Below, piece after piece: positions 57,161 through 64,000 of a stretch of DNA of 64,000 nucleotides. Location of the stretch: the NCBI GenBank assembly GCA_963580285.1, contig OY757010.1:212878138-212942137 (forward strand), given 5' to 3'. The stretch comes from Lucinisca nassula (taxonomy: Eukaryota > Mollusca > Bivalvia > Lucinida > Lucinidae). The position numbers and the translations under genes are program-made. The first letter of the stretch is position 1. Each line of letters starts with the position of its first letter. Under the pieces are notes generated by a model, which was not told the origin of the DNA, ran no database searches, and worked only from the letters and a program-made list of their open reading frames with translations.

Positions 57161-57512
57161 CGAAATCACGCCTATACTGACAAATTTTACCACAAAAAAA
57201 ATGAAAATGTTTAGATAGAAAATTCTGCTATTTTTCATACTTCTGTTCCAAAAATAGATTATAGGAACTCGTCAGAGCCGCAGTTCTAACGAGTATCCAC
57301 AATCTTTGTTTCGATCAAAAATAAGAAAAAATAATGTATTCTACTGTAAACCCCAGTTTACTGTATAAAACTTATTTATCTTCACTGCAGCTGATTTGAG
57401 GTTTTAAAGTAACAGTCAAATAAATAATGTATACCCCTATAAACCCCAGTTGTACTATATAAAAGTGGGGTACACGTGGGTCAGAATTATATAGGTGTGT
57501 TATCGTGATGAC
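57160..57512 (+). mobile_element. Hairpin MITE, family H1 (copy 11)
   Basis: TCGAAATCACGCCTATACTG at 57159, a shortened hairpin at 57262-57305, and the end region (TGTATACCCCTATAAACCCC and the mate ATATAGGTGTGTTATCGTGATG at 57509) with one end segment duplicated. Confidence 0.75.
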
Positions 57513-57779
57513 GAAGTTAACAAACGTGCTTTAATTTAACAATGAGTTGGCGCGTGCCCGTCGTCCCCCACTATGTGTTAATCTTTAAGCCAATCATATA
57601 TTGAAGACAACAATTTGATTAATCAAATTAAATAAATAAATTAACAGTCTCATCATTGTTCACTTTTTGTGATTGATTTGGTAGACAATTTTTGTGGTGT
57701 CTTGATTGATGTACAGTTTTATTAACTCTTAAAGTGTAAATCATAACTAGTGCAGATGATATTTTCCAGGTTTTGAGTT

Positions 57780-58035
57780 GATTAATTTCGAAAACACGTC
57801 TATTAAAAAATATTGAAAATTTTATCACCAAAAAACGAAAGTATTCAGATAAAAAAAAATTGCTACTTTTCGTATTTCTTCTCGAAACATAAATTGATGG
57901 AATCGTTAGTGCCACCTCAGCGAGGCGGTTCTTACGACAAACAACAATACATGTTTTAGCAGAAATAAGAAAAATAATGATCTATATTTTACTAAATAAA
58001 AGTGGGTAATATTGGGTGTTTTTGTGATGTGATCA
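57780..58035 (+). mobile_element. Hairpin MITE, family H1 (copy 12)
   Basis: TTCGAAAACACGTCTATTA start, the hairpin remnant GCCACCTCAGCGAGGCGGTT at 57910, and the GTTTTTGTGATG end near 58029. Confidence 0.7.
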
Positions 58036-58082
58036 TAAAACTATTGCAGCCCATTCACATATTAATTGCATGCCTCATTTTA

Positions 58083-58222
58083 ATAAACAAATAAATAAAT
58101 AAATAAATAAATAATAATTATGTTAAAATTGTTTAGGACAAACATAACAGCCGATTCAAATATGAGTGAAAAGTCCTTTATAATAAATAAATAAATACAT
58201 AAATAAATAAATAAATAAATAG
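58083..58222 (+). repeat. (AAAT)n microsatellites
   Basis: Two arrays of AATA units (58083-58122 and 58180-58222). About 85 bp of similar sequence is also repeated at 58245-58345 and 58380-58475 (CTTATACAATATACTGTATA TCGGTG). Confidence 0.85.
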
Positions 58223-58486
58223 GCTTATCTGTGTTTACACATTATGTAACTTTTATGGCGTCCTTTCATTTATTCAGGGAATATCTTATACAATATACTG
58301 TATATCGGTGTAGTGTTAACTCTTAAGGTGTCAATCATGACTTGGGAAGACAACATATTTCAAAATGTGTTTACCTATAAGTTACTTTTTATGGCGTCCT
58401 TTTAATTATTCAGGAAATATCTTATACAATATACTGTATATCGGTGTAATGTTAACTTTTAAGGTGTCAATTATGACTTCGGCAGA

Positions 58487-58745
58487 CCATCACGAAAATT
58501 TGACCCCCTTTAACCCCACTTTCATATAGTAAAACTTGGGTTTGCAGGGGTATACATTATGTTTCTTATTTCTTCTTAAAAACATAAATTGTGGGAACTC
58601 GTTAGAACCGTCTCGCCGAGGCGGTTCTAACGAGTATCCACAATCTATGTCTTGAGCAGAAATAAGAAAAATATCATTATTTTTTTTCATCTGAAATTTT
58701 TCATTTTTTTTTTGTGATAAAATTTACAATGTATATGTATGAACA
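58487..58745 (+). mobile_element. Hairpin MITE, family H1 (copy 13)
   Basis: CATCACGAAAATTTGACCCC start, the GTGGGAACTCGTTAGAACCG / GGCGGTTCTAACGAG hairpin at 58591-58645, and AGCAGAAATAAGAAAAATAT after it. Confidence 0.85.
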
Positions 58746-58789
58746 AAGTTGGTTTTAATGTAAGAACTTTCTCATCTGAGCTCATCTCG

Positions 58790-59100
58790 GCTCCCGCCCA
58801 TAGGGGCTTGAAGAAATATATGGGCTGCATGATGCTTCCACGCAGAGCTGAATCCGGCCCGCACAATAGTACTGGTAAGTCGCTTAGAGGTAAGCGAGGA
58901 TCTAAGCCTGGATGTCCAGGAACCGCGGTGCGAGGCGGATGCTAATAAACCCTATTTGTTTCATTTGGCGACAGGGCTTGAGATGTCATTTCATCTCAAT
59001 GTCGGGTAAAAGTCCCACAAAATTGTAAGCAACGTCTCCAAAATTACCTTTACCGTGTTGACGGGGACGTTAAACCTCAAATCAAACAAACAAACAAAAT
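58790..59100 (+). mobile_element. SINE-1 (copy, nearly complete)
   Basis: Same landmarks as the copy at 53.24 kb with small internal duplications near 58880-58930. It is inserted just inside the 3' end of H1 copy 13, whose terminus TATAGGCGTGTGTTCGTGAT follows at about 59127. Confidence 0.85.
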
Positions 59101-59849
59101 CTGAGTTCATCTTGATCGAGTCTTATAGGCGTGTGTTCGTGATTGGCTAACAATATTTTTCATGGCGTTATTTATTTAAATAAATAGATAAAATAAATGC
59201 ATAAAAAGATCGGAGTCAAGAGATTTCACGTATCATATTTGACCTTAATCCTTATTTAAAATCACTGGACAAGAGACTGACAAGAGATATAGACCCAATA
59301 CCCTACATGTCAAAAAAAAAAAAAAAAAAAACAAACAAACTACTACTACTACTACTACTAATATTATTAAGCAATTCTACATAATGTAGCTCTTCAATAT
59401 CTTAAATATGTTCGTTCATACTAAATGGCTCAAAATGAAAAGGCATGGGGAAAAGGGAATTGGGTGCGCATGCGCGCGAGTGCATTCTTCCTGTTTTCCG
59501 GGAAACAATTTTTGGATATTTTTGGAATTTAAGGAATATCCTGGATGAGTCCTTTAATTTTTTCTCCTTAACTTTGTTTAAATATTTAGTTACTTGTTTA
59601 TTTTGCAGGTTTAGTTAGGTTTTTACGACTTTTCATATTTATCACATCCCGGATAATTTGGCTTGGTATTTTCTTACTTTTGCACCGAAACAAAACTAGT
59701 TCCGGTTTCGCGGCGGATTGACATTAAGGTAAACAATTAAGTTTAAATGTGATTTTTGATGATATTGCCCAACAGAGGAGACTTTCCCAGACACCACTTG
59801 ATATTTATTGCCCTTCAGTAACCAAAGAGTCACCAGAAAACCAACAATA

Positions 59850-60719
59850 ATGAGCCATTTTGCATTTGACCTCCTTTTTGGAGTATGTTGCATGTTGCTG
59901 GCAACAAGACTTGCATCTCTTCTTAGTTGCAGTGGACAGGATCTACAGGAAATCCCAGTTAACTTCTTCCCAGTTTATGCGGACACACGTGGTACAACAG
60001 CAATCGACCGTAACTTTGCATTTCATTTGCCCCATGTTTGTACAATATCAATCTTAAAAAAATCTCTAAGAATGAAGGGGTTTCCTGGTTCAAATAAACT
60101 TTTCTACTTGTATATATTTACAGTTGTTATAGGTAATGCTTGGGATGTTGAATCAAATCCTGGTCCAGACTCCCGAAATGACAGTTCACACTTCCCTTGT
60201 GGACTCTGTCAAAAAAGTGTTGGTTGGGAAGACCGGGGAATTTGTTGCGACACCTGCAATGTCTGGTATCACATAGGATGTCAAGGCATGTCATCAACTA
60301 TGTATAGTTTTTACAACAGATCATTGAATAAAAATGTTGCATGGGAGTGTTTGAAATGTGGAATGCCAAACTTTTCCACATCTCTGTTTGACACCTCATC
60401 ATCTATAGACACCTACAACCACTTTGAACCTTTATCTACCCTATCCGAGCCTGATAGTCCGATACCAGACAACATCGGCCCACCCACGGCAGCTTCATCG
60501 CCCATTGTGCAGCAGTCAAAAGAAGCTAAACGAAAGACCAAAAAGGCGGTCCTTAACCATCCCATCAGAATATTGATCATGAATTGTCAGTCAATAAAGA
60601 ATAAAAGGGCTGAACTTCATACAATTATCGACTCGGCGAAGCCAGATATCATTTTGGGCAATGAGTCTTGGTTAACCCCAGAAATTAAAAACTCGGAAAT
60701 TTTCCCTGAATCCTTTTAG
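59850..60719 (+). CDS. CR1-B ORF2 N-terminal part: leader, 2A-like peptide, PHD finger, start of endonuclease
   Basis: First in-frame ATG at 59850 (289 codons). The leader is hydrophobic near residues 5-25 (FDLLFGVCCMLLATRLASLL) and again at LFYLYIFTVVIG just before WDVESNPGP (residues 98-106), a 2A-like match. Next is a PHD-type zinc finger: CGLCQKSVGW, CCDTCNVWYHIGC and WECLKCG give the C4HC3 set. A Ser/Pro-rich linker leads to RILIMNCQSIKNK and IILGNESWL, the endonuclease N-terminus. A TAG stop follows FPESF, and the same frame continues at AIRKDRVGDAHGGVFVA. PHD fingers in such elements may read histone marks during targeting (inference). Confidence 0.85.
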   Translation: MSHFAFDLLFGVCCMLLATRLASLLSCSGQDLQEIPVNFFPVYADTRGTTAIDRNFAFHLPHVCTISILKKSLRMKGFPGSNKLFYLYIFTVVIGNAWDVESNPGPDSRNDSSHFPCGLCQKSVGWEDRGICCDTCNVWYHIGCQGMSSTMYSFYNRSLNKNVAWECLKCGMPNFSTSLFDTSSSIDTYNHFEPLSTLSEPDSPIPDNIGPPTAASSPIVQQSKEAKRKTKKAVLNHPIRILIMNCQSIKNKRAELHTIIDSAKPDIILGNESWLTPEIKNSEIFPESF

Positions 60720-62102
60720 GCCATCCGGAAAGACAGAGTTGGGGATGCACATGGAGGTGTCTTCGTGGCTTTCAAGCGAGACCTACTCTGTACAGAAACT
60801 CCGGAGTTGGACACCAACTGTGAACTAGTTTGGTGTAAATTGAACATTATTGGATGTAGGACTTTGTACCTTGGATCTTTTTATCGCCCACCAGATCAGA
60901 TTGACCCAGAATATCTTGAGGCTTTTAATTCATCTTTGTCTAGGATAATGTCAAATGCAAATGCCCATATTTTGGTTGGCGGAGACTTTAATTGTGGTGA
61001 CATTGAATGGAGCAGCATGCAGGTGCCCCATGGGGTGCCTAAAAGGCAGACACAGCAACAACTTTTGGACATAATTAAAGAACACTGCCTGGCCCAAGTT
61101 GTTAACATACCCACCCGACAAGAAAAGACCCTTGATTTATTGTTTACAAATTCTCCATCCCCAGTAAGCCGAGTTAAGGGGATGCCCCCGATTGGCAAAG
61201 CTGATCATGACATAGTCCTTGTTGAGTATGACATAAAAGCTAAACGAATCAGACAAGTCCCGCGTAAAGTTTTTCTCTACAAACGTGCGGATATGGATGG
61301 TCTGCGAGACCATATGGCGCGATTTAAGGATTCGTTCCTTTCCTCTGACCTCTCACACTTGTCAGTTAATGACCTGTGGGTCAGTTTTAAGTCCGAATTA
61401 ACCACGGCAATGGAAAGGTTTATACCAACTAAAATGACCAAAACAAAATATAGGGCACCATGGATCGATAACACGATCAAGCATCTCATCAGAAGACGGA
61501 ATAGAATGTATTTTCGTGCTCGCAAGTCTAGCAGCCCTGACGTTAAGAACCATTACAAACGGTTCAGAGCACACGTGCAAAAGGTTATAAGAGATGCATA
61601 TTGGAAGCATGTTTCCAGCATCTTTACCTTTGAAGATGACAATATAGATCCCGATAGTCCCCAAAAGAATGGTAAAGTTAAAAAGTTTTGGTCATTCGTA
61701 AAGTCCCTGAAAAAGGATGCATTTGGGATCACTTCGCTAAGGGAAAATGGAATTCTAAAAACAGATGCGCGCGATAAGGCTAATATTTGCAATAAACAGT
61801 TTCAATCAGCATTTACGCGTGAAACTGATGGTGAGCTACCATCTAAAGGTGCAAGTCCGTTCCCCTCTATGGGGGACATAACAGTTGACCCCAATGGGGT
61901 CGCTAAACTGTTAGGTAAGCTCGAGATACATAAGGCATCTGGGCCCGATGATCTGAATGCCAGGGTACTTAAGGAATGTAGTGCTGAAATATCTCCTGTG
62001 TTGGCCTTTATCTTCAACCAATCACTTGCCCAGGGCACTGTACCAGATGACTGGCGACCAGCAAATGTAACCCCGGTCTATAAAAAAAGGGGAAAAATAT
62101 GA
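60720..62102 (+). CDS. CR1-B ORF2 middle part: endonuclease and start of RT
   Basis: Continues the same frame after the TAG. Endonuclease blocks: GDAHGGVFVAFKRD, LYLGSFYRPPDQ, HILVGGDFNCGDIEW, KTLDLLFTNSPS and GKADHDIVLVEY (the catalytic Asp-His pair). A basic linker (RAPWIDNTIKHLIRRRNRMY) and KVKKFWSFVKSLKKD precede the RT entry GKLEIHKASGPDDLNARVLK and DDWRPANVTPVYKK. The frame then ends prematurely because of one extra A in the run at 62083-62089. Removing that base would join it to NYRPVSLTCICC. Confidence 0.85.
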   Translation, partial: AIRKDRVGDAHGGVFVAFKRDLLCTETPELDTNCELVWCKLNIIGCRTLYLGSFYRPPDQIDPEYLEAFNSSLSRIMSNANAHILVGGDFNCGDIEWSSMQVPHGVPKRQTQQQLLDIIKEHCLAQVVNIPTRQEKTLDLLFTNSPSPVSRVKGMPPIGKADHDIVLVEYDIKAKRIRQVPRKVFLYKRADMDGLRDHMARFKDSFLSSDLSHLSVNDLWVSFKSELTTAMERFIPTKMTKTKYRAPWIDNTIKHLIRRRNRMYFRARKSSSPDVKNHYKRFRAHVQKVIRDAYWKHVSSIFTFEDDNIDPDSPQKNGKVKKFWSFVKSLKKDAFGITSLRENGILKTDARDKANICNKQFQSAFTRETDGELPSKGASPFPSMGDITVDPNGVAKLLGKLEIHKASGPDDLNARVLKECSAEISPVLAFIFNQSLAQGTVPDDWRPANVTPVYKKRGKI

Positions 62103-63411
62103 TGCAGCAAATTATAGACCAGTGTCGCTAACATGCATCTGTTGCAAAACCTTGGAGCATATATTAGTAAGCAACATCAACAAGCACTTAGCCTTTGAGA
62201 GCATTCTTGCTGACTGTCAACATGGTTTCCGGAGTCAAAGGTCTTGCGAAACGCAGCTTGTTCAATTTTACCATGACATTGTGAGCAATCTGGATGGGGC
62301 CATAAATCGTGGCCACAAACAGACTGACTTGATCATCATGGACTTTGCTAAGGCCTTTGACAAGGTACCTCACAGAAGGCTATTACATAAACTGGAGTAC
62401 TATGGGATAAGAGGATCCACGCATAGGTGGATTAGCTCATGGCTCTCTGGGCGCTCACAACAAGTTGTACTTGATGGCCAAGCGTCTGATCCAGTCCCTG
62501 TTTTATCTGGAGTCCCCCAAGGTTCGGTCCTTGGACCGGTCCTTTTCTTGGTTTTCATTAATGATCTCCCCGATAATATCAGGTCATCGGTCCGTTTGTT
62601 TGCTGATGATTGTGTCCTGTATAGGAACATATATTCTCCTTCTGACTGTCTTATTTTACAAGATGACCTGGATCAACTTGCACAGTGGGAGGCCGATTGG
62701 CAAATGAAGTTCAATGTGGCCAAATGTCACTCAATGAGAGTGTCACGACACCCTCCGGACAAGCAAATTAAGTTTGACTATACTCTTCACCAGCAAGTTT
62801 TGGAGCATGTTCAATCCGCCAAATATCTTGGTATCACCATCACTGACGATCTTGATTGGGGTCAACATATCTCAGAGATTACATCTAAAGCAACTAGGAC
62901 CTTGGGATTCCTTAGACGGAACTTGGCTTTTGCACCTAGGCAGACAAAGGATGTTGCATATAAAACATTGGTTCGCCCTCAACTCGAATATGCATCACCC
63001 ATTTGGCACCCCTATGTTAAAACTCAGACTCAGCAGGTGGAGAAGGTGCAGAGGACAGCTGCTCGATGGACCTGTAGGCGATGGCGAAATAGAAGTAGCG
63101 TCGGTGACATGCTAAATGAGCTAGAGTGGCCGTCCCTGGAGGCCCGTCGTGAGCAGTCCTCTTTAACCTTCTTCTACAAGATACACTCTGATTCAGTGTC
63201 CATTGATAAAGATAGGTACTTGACCCCTGTAACACTGTCGACCCAAACAAGGGCATCAAAATTAAACGACTCACAATATCGTAGATACCAGTCCTATAGT
63301 GATGCCCTGAAGAACTCGTTTTTTCCTAGAACTATTCCCCAATGGAATAGTCTTCCCTCCTCTGCGGTGAATGCCAAGTCCGCAGAAGAGTTCAAAGCCC
63401 GCACAGTGTAA
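62103..63411 (+). CDS. CR1-B ORF2 C-terminal part: reverse transcriptase
   Basis: A frame of about 430 codons with CKTLEHILVSNINKHL, HGFRSQRSCETQL, IIMDFAKAFDKVPHRRLL, SGVPQGSVLGPVLFLVFIND and the catalytic FADD at 62599-62610, then KYLGITITDDLDW and RPQLEYASPIWHP, and it ends KSAEEFKARTV. All RT palm motifs are present. The nominal start at 62122 is internal; the true protein is fused to the preceding part. No C-terminal finger was seen, unlike CR1-A. Confidence 0.85.
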
Positions 63412-63598
63412 GATTGGGTCTCAGAGGTATGCGTTTTAGGATACCTCTGTTATGCAGATTGTAAATAGTTTGAAGGACGCATCCAGTGCCTCTCTTTTTT
63501 TTTTTCAGCTAAATTCTAAATTTAGCCACCCAATCAACTGAGGTAATGGCCAGATATGACCGACTCAGTATAAGAAGATAGATAGATAGATAGATAGC
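63412..63598 (+). repeat. CR1-B 3' UTR and (GATA)n tail
   Basis: A 160-bp UTR with a T-run, then GATAGATAGATAGATA at 63578-63597. A short tandem tail is characteristic of L2/CR1-type 3' ends and marks the insertion boundary. Confidence 0.75.
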
Positions 63599-64000
63599 GC
63601 TGTCAATTTACATCAACTTAGAGCCTTTCTGGATGAAAAAACAATATCCCCCCACGCAATATGCCTACAAGAAACCTGGTTCAAAGATAATAAAAGAACC
63701 CCTACGATACCGACATTCAAACTTGCCGCCATCTCCAACAGACAGGAAAAAGGAGGAGGTGGCGTAGCCATTTATATGAAAGATAACATCCCATTCGAAA
63801 AGCTAGACCTAAATATCAATGACCCCACTTTTGAATCGTGCGCTGTCACCATCCATCTGAAAAACTGTAAAGTAGCCTTGATAAACTGTTACGACCCGCC
63901 CAGCAATAAAAACGCAACAAAAGAACTAGATAGACTAAGAAAACTTTTCGACCATATCCCGCACCAAAGTTACATACTTGTAGGTGACTTTAACGCCCAT
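63599..64000 (+). CDS. APE endonuclease of a fifth non-LTR element, cut by window edge
   Basis: 134 codons open in one frame from 63599 to the last base. Blocks: LHQLRAFLDEKTIS, HAICLQETWFKD, KGGGGVAIYMKDN, VALINCYDPPS and SYILVGDFNAH. This is the N-terminal two-thirds of an APE endonuclease of Jockey/Nimb flavour, distinct in sequence from elements 1, 2, CR1-A and CR1-B. It lacks its very N-terminus (the QWN/N-x-S block), where the CR1-B tail abuts it. CR1-B may therefore have inserted into this older element. Confidence 0.8.

Larger units (their letters stand above)
59500..63598 (+). mobile_element. CR1/L2-like non-LTR retrotransposon, nearly intact (CR1-B)
   Basis: One coding region (59850-63411) with leader, 2A-like peptide, PHD finger, APE endonuclease, linker and FADD-type RT. 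A short 3' UTR and a (GATA)n tail follow (63574-63598), as for L2/CR1-type 3' ends. Only two lesions break it: a TAG at 60717 and an extra A in an A-run at about 62085. The 5' UTR limit is uncertain. Confidence 0.85.

Overview
The window looks like intergenic and intronic DNA from the nuclear genome of an animal, most likely a bivalve mollusc. The evidence is AT-rich DNA, canonical GT/AG spliced exons, and very dense interspersed repeats. These include tRNA-derived SINEs, SINEs with a GACGTTAAACC-type 3' end, hairpin MITEs, arrays of GCCATAACTCAAG-type units, and CR1-, I/Nimb- and DIRS-like retroelements. The species is not determined; a dreissenid-like bivalve is only a guess. There is no sign of bacterial operons, phage genes or CRISPR arrays.

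Layout. 1-2.86 kb: minus-strand non-LTR retrotransposon (element 1) running off the left edge. 3-10.3 kb: MITEs, a 320-bp tandem array and unique AT-rich DNA. 10.4-19.3 kb: a second minus-strand non-LTR element (element 2) broken by four separate insertions, one of which carries another insertion. 19.3-25.7 kb: interspersed repeats, partly in inverted pairs, plus microsatellites. 25.7-26.0 kb: an orphan candidate exon on the plus strand. 28.7-31.4 kb: three minus-strand exons of a candidate host gene for a secreted or extracellular cysteine-rich protein (two GCC2/GCC3, ephrin-receptor-like modules). 32-41 kb: tandem arrays, MITEs and SINEs. 41.19-47.38 kb: a complete but decayed DIRS-like tyrosine-recombinase retrotransposon on the minus strand, with inverted terminal repeats, an internal complementary region, and remnants of RT, RNase H and recombinase. 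48.6-52.45 kb: a nearly intact CR1-like element on the plus strand with a 2A-like peptide before its endonuclease. 52.5-59.5 kb: SINEs, MITEs and simple repeats. 59.5-63.6 kb: a nearly intact CR1/L2-like element on the plus strand with a 2A-like peptide followed by a PHD finger, then endonuclease and RT, ending in a (GATA)n tail. 63.6-64 kb: the endonuclease of a fifth non-LTR element, cut by the right edge.

How it works together. Almost all coding capacity belongs to retroelements. Autonomous elements supply endonuclease/RT (the non-LTR elements) or RT plus tyrosine recombinase (the DIRS-like element). SINEs and MITEs are non-autonomous and probably used enzymes of such elements. The nesting gives relative ages: element 2 is older than the satellite-cored insertion inside it, which is older than the GACGCC-bearing insertion inside that one. 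The most notable observations are the textbook DIRS architecture, two different CR1-type elements that each carry a 2A-like motif, and a MITE that inserted into an RNase H coding region and kept the frame open.
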